Below are positions 1 to 10,515 of a stretch of DNA of 64,000 nt, in pieces. The stretch comes from Echinarachnius parma (taxonomy: Eukaryota; Echinodermata; Echinoidea; Clypeasteroida; Echinarachniidae). A program made the translations under genes and the position numbers. Under the pieces are notes generated by a model. It was not told where the DNA came from. It saw nothing but the letters and a program-made list of their open reading frames with translations, and did no database searches. The stretch spans positions 33,418 to 97,417 of the forward strand of contig JBAMJV010007985.1 of the NCBI GenBank assembly GCA_037951105.1. The letters run 5' to 3'. Position 1 is the stretch's first letter, and the number at the start of each line of letters is the position of its first letter.

Positions 1-3000
1 TATGATAACAAAATATTGTTTGCTATACATACCGTTTTATCAACAATCATGGTTAACTTAATCTTCTGGTGATCAGAAGAAATTTGGCAAATTAGGGCCA
101 AAATTAGCATAAAATCAACATTTCCGTTCAATTACTATTATAGAAAACAGCTATGATGTCATAAAAATCTATCTTTATAATGTTTAGAGTTGAACTTCAT
201 TTTCCAAAAGACCATAACAAATAATGTCCAAATACCGGAAAAAAAAGAAATAGGAAATCAGTGTAATAGTGCTCTGGTTCACCAATTTTTTTATATTCAA
301 ATGGTCAGCCTAATTGGCATATTATGGCATCTTGTAGCCAAGTGGTAACTTCTAAAATTGTTTTTTATCAGAATCCTTGACTCTTTTAACATACTAAAAG
401 AGATATCATTTATCTGAATTAATGGATGAAATATCAAAAATTCAATAATGGCCACCTTTTTTTGGCATAAATTAGCATACAATGATACATGGTACACATA
501 TGGGCTCTGTTAACATAGCTTACCGTTTTGTACACATTTATTTGTATATATAGTGACCTAAAAAATGTCCAGGGGGATGCATCTATGATATTAGATATTG
601 AGATATTGAGCATAATATGTGAACATAAATATGCCCATCGAAGGGTAAGACATTACAAACTTAATTCGCTCGATCTGCCTATTTTGAATGAAAAGAAAAC
701 CTTTTTAATTATAGTAAATCACGTTTTTCTCTATGAAAACAATATAGGTTATAACTGTTAATCTGGAATGACGCTTAAAGGCTGTTATGTGGGAAAAAAG
801 AATAATGGACATTAAAAGGCATAAACGTAGTGAATCAAGTTAGTATCCCAGAGGATGGCATGAATGGGTTAATTGTTAATTGTTAATTGTTAATCATATC
901 CAAGCATGAATGACCAAACCTTATGTATGTTCTGGTGACGTTACTATCCGTTATCGAGCTAAGATTGCGATGAAGGTGATAACCATAGCAGATTTATAAT
1001 AGCATCTTTACCCACATGCTCTGGCCGAAGGCTTCCTTGAAAGTATGCATGCAAGTGGATAACCGTTGCTAGTAGTGTCGTTCCTTAGAATTGTCCAAGA
1101 CCAAGTCCGCCAGTTCATGTAGTCTCAGATAAGCCCATAGCTAATATTTCTTCACGTTAAAATCTGACGACGTGCTGTTGCCTGCAATGTGCGCAATGTG
1201 AAACGAAACTTTGGTTGATGTACGATTAGACATAACGGTGCAATTAGTAATTTGCGATTAGCAAGAATTGATTAAATCATAAAATGCAAACATGAATTCA
1301 ATAATTCACTGTAATTTAACTTTTAAAAAATCAATATATCAATTTCAAGTGAATTAACATAATTATACATGTATAATGAAAGGAGCAAAATTTCTTCGAT
1401 TTTTTAGATTTTTTTTAATTTCCATTTGTTACCTTTCTATACCCCTTTAATGTTATTAGAATCAATATTTCTGGAAGAACGACCAACAATAAACTATCAT
1501 CATAATGCTAGATAGCTTTTTCTCAGAAGTATATTTTTGAAGAGGAATGTTCATCCAGGACCCAATCCTATACTACAATCTCAATCTTGGTAATCCTGAA
1601 TGTTTACAAAGTTACATAGTTCATTTGTAAATATAAATCCTGCATTTTTTTAAAATTGAGATAAAGTGTCAAAATGATCAAAGTCTTTATAAAAATGAGC
1701 TCAGCTTCAAAATTATTTGGAATTCTTGTTTAGATAAGTTCATCGATACTGGATCAGCTGTATGCTTCTCAATGTACCTTCGTTTTATTTAACACACCTT
1801 GTTATTGTTGACTGTGACTAGACAAGAATACATGAATACATTCTAGTTCAATACCAATCTGATATTTTGGTTCGTTAAAATGTTTTGTTTGTATACAATT
1901 CATATTTCAATTTATATTGATATTGCAAATCATAAATAGATCAATGGTACTGGCTCTTTTTGTTTAGAAATGGTATAACAAAATTATAAATATTATATGT
2001 AGAGCTATTAAACCGTCACTGCTGATAAACTCGTCATATAATTATTATGGTAAAACATTGTCCTTATTACAGTAGCATGGGGCCCAAATAACATAATACC
2101 ATAATCACTATGTAGTCCCACGTATGACTATATGTGTGGGTTGATCTATAAATGTCAAAACTGAAATATACTTGTTGGTACACATTTGTTAGTTATACAA
2201 CACAATTGAAACTCATCGTAGTAGTTATACTACTAATATCATTTTGTGAAATACTTCGTTTGTTTTATTTTAATGAAATTGAGTTATTGTACTACATGCA
2301 TCTTACCATTGTGTGTGTATGTTTGTTACTTGATGTTACCATTGTCCTTGTTATTGGTTTTTTGCTTTTAAATAATACAACATATGATCACATACGTGTT
2401 TTTGTTTACAAAACAGACTGATATTGCATTTAGGTTGTTGTTTATTCCGAATAATATGATGGTGATCATATAAACGACTGTGGCGTCGAAATAACAATCC
2501 CCATAATTTATTTTACCGTACAGATATGTAAAGTCACTCACCTTTTACAGTAGACAAATGCTGCTCTGGCGCTGCAAATGCGTGATGTTATATGCCGAAG
2601 TCCATGTAATAAATCGGAATATGTGAACGGATGTGTCCCAAAAATGCACATAGGATATCATATTGTGTTCCTTTACTTAATACCATGGTTTAAGGTATAT
2701 AGCTAGACAGTAATGCTGATCAAAATGGTTGTAAACTATCACGCTGTACATCATACCAGTTAGCACATAGAAATGTCAGGTCATCCCCACATGCAATTAT
2801 GTAAATTATGAAAGAATTGGTAGCCGACTAAAACAAAACTATATTTCTTGACGACATAATTTATTGTAGTTTAATATTTATTTCTAACAAATATTTCAAA
2901 ATCAAATTTATTTTGTGTGTATATATAGGTAAAGTTCTGCTCAGAGTCGATATATAAATATACTACATAATGATTTTTTATCTGGTGGTGACAAAGCCTG

Positions 3001-3375
3001 TAGCTGCCGCTGCTGATGTGGTGCGCGCGCGCGGCGACCCGTTCAAACGATTGTTATTATTCTCATTCAAAATCACCCACCTGTGAATGAAAAAAAGAGA
3101 ACAAAATATGAAAAAGTATGTGTATTCAATACATTAATACTGGAAATGATAATGGATAGTAAAGGAGACATAGTACACAGAATATGACTCATAAAATCGA
3201 GTTGATACGAAGCGCAGTAGAGTACATATTTGTAATAGCTGCGCTATATAAATGTTCATATTATTCTCATTATATTGCTGTTCGTGTTCCTGTATTATTA
3301 ATTACCATGCCAGAAGAGCATATCGCTTTCGCTAGGAAGGAGAGCATACATGACAAAAATTAGCATTCAGTGAAA
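1..3375. other. Gene-free AT-rich stretch
   Basis: I see no supportable gene here. The sequence is AT-rich with only short open frames. One frame at 2152-2421 (plus, 89 codons) would give a hydrophobic two-span peptide, but it is rich in Leu, Ile, Val and Tyr as expected from AT-rich DNA, and it lacks a family signature. A short triple repeat of TTAATTG lies near 869-893, and a GC-rich CG-alternating patch lies near 3018-3036. Introns or regulatory DNA of a gene outside the window cannot be excluded. Confidence 0.5.
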
Positions 3376-3410
3376 GCCTCGCATCTGCATATATTATGCA
3401 GATGCGAGGC
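3376..3410. repeat. Perfect 16-bp inverted repeat (hairpin)
   Basis: GCCTCGCATCTGCATA is followed after 3 nt by its exact reverse complement. The hairpin is GC-richer than its surroundings and has no obvious TIR-element body around it. The loop is too short for a normal microRNA precursor. It could be a palindromic protein site, the core of a foldback element, or a small repair palindrome. Confidence 0.85.
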
Positions 3411-4030
3411 CCTCTATGAAATGTTAATGTCGCCATTGACTGGTATGGTGAAGCTGAAGTGGCGTAGCCTGGTTCGACTGATGTGAGGCGTTCAGACACG
3501 AAGCCTTTTTATGGATACGCAAGAAGAGGTGGCAATTGTGTGCATACCCTATTCAGATATTCACATTTATGATGGGGGTGGCCTAGTACAGCTGCGATTG
3601 ACATAATGATGATAGAAACATAAAGATACATGTATATTTTTCATTTACATAATGTGATTGGATATGGGAGAAGTATATTCGTTTTAGGCGATGTACAAGC
3701 TAGCATGCTATGTACCTTGATATATCACATTGGAATTATAATTATGAAGACACATTCACACCTACCAATGTTGGTATTCTTCTAAATCTTTCAACAATAG
3801 GCTAGACTTGTAAATAAAAATATCTGGTAACCAGTTAAACCAGTTCACACAAGTAGAATTTAACAAGAACATTGAAGGTTGTCATGTATTACTTCTGATT
3901 GTTTTCTTGTCATGAGACATCCAGACAATGGGATGCTTGACATTCCAATGATATGGTTTAACATGTTTCCAGGTAGTATATTGTCATTTCCTTCGGAGGA
4001 CATGCAATTTAAGTGGAATGTTAGTCTAAA

Positions 4031-4475
4031 GCCCCTTTCACACCGGACCTGCGTAGAGTTGCGTAGTGTGGCGTACCGAGTACGCCGAAATAGGCTGCGT
4101 ATTCATGAACAAAAATGTTGCTTCGGCAATAAACGCTCGTAGGAGCCTCGAGTAGATGTTTCGTCGGACTGGCGTAGGGCCGGAAGCGTACTATTGCGTA
4201 GGCATGGGGTACAGTAGCGTAGTGTTGCGTAGACTTGCGTTGGCATGACGTACAGTAGCGTAGTGTTGCGTAGACCTGCGTACTGTCTGCGTCCAGTGTC
4301 TACGCAGACAGTACGCGAAAAAAAATAAACATGTTTAATTGTTTGCGTCCATCTCGCGTACCACTCTGCGTACCTCAGCGTATAGTTGCGTAGGACAGCG
4401 TACAGCAGCGTACACTCGGCGTAGTCGGTGCACAACACTACGCAACTATACGCAGGGCACGGTGTGAAACCCCCT
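4031..4475. mobile_element. Foldback/TIR element packed with GCGTA words
   Basis: The left end reads GCCCCTTTCACACCG and then CTGCGTAGAGTTGCGTAG. The right end is its imperfect reverse complement, with GCGTAT near 4450 and CGGTGTGAAAC at 4460-4470. About 25 copies of GCGTA or TACGC fill the 445 bp between the ends. The left half uses mainly the plus orientation, and both orientations occur near the centre (4298-4315) and the right end. A minus-strand open frame crosses the array but is a by-product of the repeats. No transposase is present, so this is a non-autonomous element or foldback repeat. No clear target duplication was found. Confidence 0.7.
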
Positions 4476-4727
4476 TAAGGAGAAACAATAGGGGTTATCC
4501 CCGGTGGTGCATGAGAACAATCGATGTGCTTGTCAAATTATAATGAGGTGGAATGGATGTTACTTGTTAGTGGTAATGTATGTCCTTTTAGCCAAGCCTA
4601 AGTTGATACATTTAGTAGAATACCACCCATTGTGTTCCGTTGTGTTTTATTTATCAAAATTTATATGAACGACAAACAAAAAAGAGCTGCTTACTCATAT
4701 GCATTACAGGGGACGTGGAATCGGAGG

Positions 4728-5010
4728 GGGGGGGGGGGGGGCGGGGCAGCGGGAGGTATGCAGCACACTCCCCCCCCCCCCCCCCCCCCCACCCCCCACT
4801 TTTTTGGCATACAAAGTTACCTAATCATAAAATAACAAGTATTTAATAAATGATACTCATTGTGGTTTGAGATGGGTTGAGGTGGGAGGGGATGGTGTTC
4901 AACTCCTCAATTGCCACCCCCCCCCCCCCCCCCCACCCCCTTCTCCCAACCAGCCGGCAACCAACCCGGGACCGACCCTCTTTTTGTCGTCAGTCCCCCC
5001 CCCCCCCCTC
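4728..5010. repeat. Poly-G and poly-C tracts
   Basis: A run of G (about 4728-4742), then runs of C near 4770-4790, 4917-4934 and 4997-5008 stand out in AT-rich DNA. The flanks are low-complexity purine or pyrimidine sequence. Proline- and glycine-rich open frames across these tracts are artefacts of the homopolymers. Confidence 0.85.
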
Positions 5011-5311
5011 CTTTTTCACGGCCCCTGCATTATAGGTCCTTGACACATGCAGCATTAACCTCTTAACAATAATTTATACAGATTTTGAATTTAAAATCAA
5101 CGGTATTTTTACCTTTGTTGACATGCGATGAAGTGATGAATGGTTAATACAGTGTGGGGGTTTTCTCTCTCGGTATGTCTAATTAATGATGCGTGAAAAT
5201 GTCATAATAAATGGTTGTTATATTGCACTGACTTTGTCTGTTTGTACAGAAATTCGAAAATCCAGGACCTTATATATTGATAATACAAATGCAACAAGGA
5301 TGACAGACCCT

Positions 5312-5698
5312 TTAAAGGGACTTAGTAACATTGTCCAAATCCTAAAAATATAATTTTAATTCTAGCGGTTCCCTCATACCTTGTTGTATTCGTATTACTA
5401 ATAAAATCATGGGACAGGTTTCGGTTTTTCAAATTTCCCTTTCGTTACAAAGATATGTACGATCGAAGTATTCAGATAAGAAAAACTCCGGTAGAGTTTT
5501 TCTTACTGTGTACAAAGTGAGTGCAGTGAGTTAGTGACTATCACTTTGCATTTTCGCTCATTACTTGGCCATGCAATGTCCATTTGACTTGAAATTTTCA
5601 CACAATACCCTGTGGACATATGAGATAAAAACAATATACATTGCATTAACCATTCATCACTTTTTGCACATGTGAACAAAGTTACTAGATCCCTTTAA
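5312..5698. mobile_element. MITE family B copy (TTAA-flanked, GGGACTTAGTAAC end)
   Basis: TTAAAGGGACTTAGTAAC at the left pairs with GTTACTAGATCCCTTTAA at the right. The body contains shared blocks such as TTCCCTCATACCTTGTTG and GACATATGAGATAA that recur at 21586-22555, 22749-23128, 55344-55612 and 56002-56366. There is no coding capacity. Because the ends read TTTAAA, the target duplication may be TTAA or the TA inside it. Confidence 0.85.
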
Positions 5699-7008
5699 GT
5701 AGAGTTCCAAGTACGGTTTGTGGATTCTAACGATGTAACTAGATCTCTGTAATTCACTATATTACTATGATTTTGACTATATTTATTTTAAAGACACACA
5801 TATAAAACTAACGAATACACAGTCACTAAACACACACGCCCACGCGAATACACATAACACACATCAATACACAAACATACACGACGATGATATTGTTGAT
5901 TCTTAGATTCTTTATTTGATTAGTGAAACTGTTTTATTTGATATGAATAAACACTTAAGTTTAATACACGAGTCTCTATACTCTATTTGTATACTGATAA
6001 CAGTCATGAGACAATAAATCACAATCGCTATGACAAACTGAAACTTTGTTTGATCGCTGGAGGTTATACAATTATTTAGAAAAGGCATATTCTTTATGCA
6101 ATGTCTAACACACTATTAACGAAGCATACTCTAAGAAAATTAATGAACACGTAAACTATAGGTACTGGCATTACCGAGTATGTGATGGCCTTTATAAAAG
6201 CCACTGAAAATATGATTATATAGTTGGTGATTTATGCATGAATGAGGTTCATGTAATATTAAGGTTTTTGTCTCTCTCCGTCCTCGGGAGGAAGGAAGGA
6301 AAAAGTAGGACCATAATTTGCACTGCACAACAAATACGTTTGATTAGTACTTGCACCTTGTTCACGGTCGACACCTAGGTTATTGTTTGCTTGCACCATC
6401 GATTACACGGACTTGAGGAGCAATTAAAAAAGTGTGAAAACAAAAAGTAAACAGTGCCATCTTATGATCGCCAAAGAAAAACTAATCTTTTAGAGTGGAC
6501 AGCCTATAAACAAAGAACAACAAAAACAAAACAACAAGCAAAGCCTATTGGATCCAACAGGTACTACACAAACGATTCATTTCCTGTATTTGTTTTCGAA
6601 TAAGTGATAAGGAAACTACTTATCTATAAATAAAACAAGTATCTTACACGCGAATATAATAATGCATTGAATTGATATAGCAGATTATAAGTCCTAATCA
6701 TAATACAAATTACACAACAAAACTACAAAATACCAACTTTCATATTTGTAAACATGCATTAATGAGTCGAACCAGTCAGACAAGTCAAGTGGCAATGATA
6801 TACGGGGAGGGGGCGTATAGGGGCATGTCCCACAATAACTTGCAATACCAATTAAAAAAAACAAAGCATGCGGCGATATTATAACAAATCTAAAAATATA
6901 TCATGTATTTCCCGCAAATCCCCGCAAATTTGTTTTTTTTTAATAATGTAAGGGCGTCCACACGCGACGCCACTTCACAAGTGTGGAAATGTCATGCAAT
7001 ATTTTGCA
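5699..7008. other. Gene-free stretch
   Basis: I see no supportable gene, RNA or clear repeat boundary. The sequence is AT-rich with a patch of short CACA-type repeats near 5795-5885. A 62-codon minus frame at 6140-6328 has no recognisable features. Confidence 0.5.
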
Positions 7009-7010
7009 TA

Positions 7011-7804
7011 TGGGCAACTCCAGCGTCACGGACATTACAAACAGACAGTATTTTCATGACTTTCCAATGCCACTACTAATTCATACCTCTACCTAATGTC
7101 TAACTTTTATTTTGATTACAAAGCAATAGCCTGGTTAAGTATGCAAACAAAGTTTCAGAACATTTATCCAATTCGTTACTGAGTAATTCTGCAAAATGTG
7201 CGCCGTCACGGACATTACATTTTTTGGACATGACTTTTTGCATCCATATACATCTTTGCAAAAATCTGTGAGTTCTGAGACCTTACAAAGGTGATTTAGG
7301 TATTCAATTATAGACAAGGCAATGATGAATTGAATCCAAGTTGGATTTTGCGAAACGGGCCAGGTATATGTGATCTAGACAACAAAACGTTGTATCACGG
7401 ACATTACATTTTTGAGCGTCACGGACATTACAGTTTGTCCGGAGGATTTGATTAATTAAAAAATATACTTTAGAGCACTCAAAAGACTGAAATTTTAATC
7501 TGAAAAGTTACTTTGATTATCAGTCATCACATTTGGTGCCTTAAATAATAAAAATATTAGAAAATTTGGAAAATATAAGGATTTTCCTGAAATTTGCACA
7601 GGGTAGTCCCATGTGTGGAGTTTCATGTATGGTTTCCATTTCTCCTATAAGGAGACACCCGAGAATCATAAAAATCATGTGAACTGAAAGATATAATCAT
7701 AGGATCATGGTGTATGGAAAAATAATCCAGAACAAATCAATAGGATTTGAAATAGAGCCAATTGTTTTTTGGAGTTCATGTCCACTTTTTCGTGGAATTG
7801 CCCA
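7011..7804. mobile_element. TIR element with TCACGGACATTACA words (copy 1)
   Basis: The left end TGGGCAACTCCA and right end TGGAATTGCCCA are terminal inverted repeats, flanked by TA on both sides (7009-7010 and 7805-7806), as in Tc1/mariner-type insertions. The word TCACGGACATTACA occurs at 7026, 7206, 7395 and 7419, the first directly beside the left TIR. The first 430 bp closely match 28401-28830. A 60-codon minus frame (7135-7317) survives in both copies, but it reads straight through the words and is probably not a protein. No transposase is encoded. Confidence 0.8.
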
Positions 7805-7964
7805 TATGTCAAATTGTAGGAGACCACGAGCATACTTCACAAAACAAATTTATCAAGAACTATCCAATTGCACGGCGTCATGAATTTTGAACGACTTCAA
7901 AGAACTATAATTTGAGATTATCTCAGGATTCTCAGCCGAACTTATAATAAATCAACTAACTATA

Positions 7965-8222
7965 TGTGACCAGCTATAGCAAAACCCGGCACTTGTCGCT
8001 AATTCATGTGTTGAAGAAATTAGCATTTTAAGTTCACCCACCCACTGTGTGTAAAAGACCTATGATTGTAAAATTGAAACAATCATATCTTCGCCAATTA
8101 GTGACCAATTAGTTATAACAAGGCATCAAAATAAAAGCTTGCGATGAGGAATTTACGATGGTATGAAAATCTGCATTTTGATTTTTACCGACAAGTGCCG
8201 GGTTTTGCTATAGTCGGTCACA
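7965..8222. mobile_element. TIR element, TGTGACC family, TA target site
   Basis: The ends are inverted repeats of about 34 bp: TGTGACCAGCTATAGCAAAA at the left and its near-exact reverse complement at the right, continuing through CCCGGCACTTGTCG. TA flanks both sides (7963-7964 and 8223-8224). The 258-bp body has no coding potential. A longer relative with the same TGTGACC end sits at 45921-46355. Confidence 0.85.
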
Positions 8223-8229
8223 TATACAT

Positions 8230-10080
8230 TTATTGTGTTTGTATATAGGCATTGGTGTAAGGACAAAGTAAGGCATGGCAGGAGGGGTGGGGGCTGAAAT
8301 GTCCACATTCTAATATATATATTTCCTGGGATTTTAGGTGCCGTGTGTCAGAATATTACACTCAAGTTTGAAGACACGATTTAGCCCCAAAATGACATGA
8401 TATAGCTAATTAAGCATACAGTTGTGTCTTTTGCCAAAAAAGAGACGTCTAGATAAAATATTAAAGTTAGAAACACACTGCTGCTACTTTGCGTAAAAAT
8501 TTAGTGTACATTCCAGCATCACTGTAAGTGATAACGAACTACTAACCGAGGGCGAAAAGTGCAATAAAACACATTATAGGCAATGTCAGATTTATACACA
8601 CTTTACACTACAAATATAACAAAATATAACCAAAACATCTTTTTGATAAAAACATATACCTTTCGGGTAATTGAATTGCATTAAGAAATAATACGCTACA
8701 CAGGGTAAAATGCATGTTAGGTTTAAAATTGCATGTTCATGTTACTCTGAGCTTTAGTATGTTCGGGGTCAGTCTGTAACTAGATACACTTTTTGTACAT
8801 AAACCAATCCCTGTGTATTTTCGGAACGCCGTCCGGAAAGGGTTAAAGGTATCTGCTATCAAAAGCAATACAAGTTTTCATAACTCCATGCAGGTACGTA
8901 AACAAATAGCTACAATCAAACGAAACTAACGGCGTAAGTTGTTTATACAATAATTATTTCGAGGTAATGACGTAAGCGGTACTTATGTATGGCCTTAGTA
9001 AGTGCCACTGCAACGTTTCTCTTCCGTTTCATATCCGTTTGACATCCGGGAAGTACTGTCTAGCCGATCTATAGCAGAAAATAAAATGCTGTAGACCAAT
9101 TTCGCAATGGACTAGAAGGATACCTTTAATTCGGTTCCGTTTTGCGTGGATGAGCAACGGATTGAACATCATACTTTGCTAGATAACGACTGTTTCGCCA
9201 ACTTTTGGTCGGACAGTAAACGGAAGGAGAAACGGTGCAACGGATTGGGGACTACCCTATTACACACTGGCGTACCCAGGATTTGTACAAGGGAGGGAAG
9301 GGGGGGGGGGGGGGGTGGGGGATTCGAGGCCGAGACCAACACTACTTGTTAGGTTGTGTCCTAGGGGGCGGAGATCATTGGTTATGATGGTCGAGACCGC
9401 TAAAAAAGAGGACTCGAAACCCGGTACCACTGGTACAGGGGGAAGGGGGATTCAGAAACAGTCATTCTTTGGTCAAAGGGGGGGGGGGGGGGTTTGAGCA
9501 CCCCCTCCCCCTGGGTACGTCTATGCTACTACAGGCTTCGATCTATGCAGAGTAGGTCAGGCAATTGTCATTAACATCATGCAGACGAGCAGTAGGTTGC
9601 ATTCGTCCAGTTGCGTACTTCCGTCCAACAACAATGGCGACGATCTGTGATAGAGCAAATATCAACAAGAGACAACTAAGTGAAGATGTATGTTACAGAT
9701 ATCCTCGCCTTTTATGATCTAATGAGTATTACGTTATGATGACAGTAATTAAAAATTTAATCTTCATCAATCCGATCAATACAAACAATCCAATTGGGTT
9801 TGCAATTTTGGACATTTAAAAAAAAAAACAGCACATTTTGTACAGAAACAGAGACGTTACTTGACTGTGTTGGTAGCCATCCTATATGGATTATCAAACT
9901 TGCTGGAGTGCCCTTTAATCTATTTTGGTTAACTTTTGTTAATATTATGAAGGATGAGGTGGGGCAGAAGCGTGCACCTGTATCTACGCCACTTTTCAGA
10001 TGATAACGGTTTGATAGTATGTTCGCATTTAGGATTATTGTGTTACAATGGATTATATTTTTGAATATTTCGCGCATTCA
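8230..10080. other. Gene-free stretch with poly-G tracts
   Basis: No gene is supported. G runs occur near 9300-9318 and 9478-9492. The phrase CACTGGCGTACCCAGG precedes the first run, and a reversed relative (CCTGGGTACGCCACTG) occurs at 58241-58256 beside another homopolymer, so both are probably ends of one dispersed repeat family. Short frames at 9146-9497 run through the G tract and are not credible. Frames at 9757-10077 on both strands have no family features. Confidence 0.5.
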
Positions 10081-10201
10081 CAAAACAAAAAAATCCTAAC
10101 ACTCTATATATGTATTATGTTCGTAGCAGAATAGTTATTCTAATAGAGTATTATAATTAATACAAGGAAATTAGAAAGAAATAATCAAATAGCCTAAAAT
10201 A

Positions 10202-10515
10202 TCAGATTAAAATTACCATTATCAGACCAAAGATCACGCAGGTAGCACCGGAAATTGCCAATACCTTCGACGCACTTGTATCGCTCCATGGTACAAAGGC
10301 CAGCTTTCCATCCTGGCCTTTCGCGTTCGACATGTTAGATGGCGGACTTCCATAACCCATGGATTCACGTGCAGAAACGGATGACGTCCCTGGGAGCATT
10401 GATGACGTCCTGTTCGCGGCCTTTGATCGCGTTACCGCAAAGCTCGATGACGTCATTGATGCAGCACCTCGAGAAGCTGGTGAAGAGTGTAGATTCTTGG
10501 GAGGTGTCGTAACGA
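10202..10515 (-). CDS. Gene 1 exon 4: stalk and hydrophobic C-terminus
   Basis: The acceptor CTCCCTACCGCAG| (AG at 10517-10516) leads into a phase-1 exon rich in Ser, Thr, Pro and Ala, a likely O-glycosylated stalk. The final segment, from about residue 236 to 255, is hydrophobic (VLAISGATCVIFGLIMVILI) and is followed at once by TGA (10204-10202). The same reading frame stays open upstream of the acceptor, but those residues lie in the intron. Confidence 0.8.

Noticed and set aside
2152-2421. 89-codon hydrophobic plus frame
   Set aside because: Hydrophobic composition is expected from AT-rich DNA, there is no splice or family support, and no neighbouring gene feature.
4103-4438. 111-codon minus-strand frame
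   Set aside because: It reads through the GCGTA word array and has a repetitive Tyr/Ala/Leu pattern that comes from the repeat.
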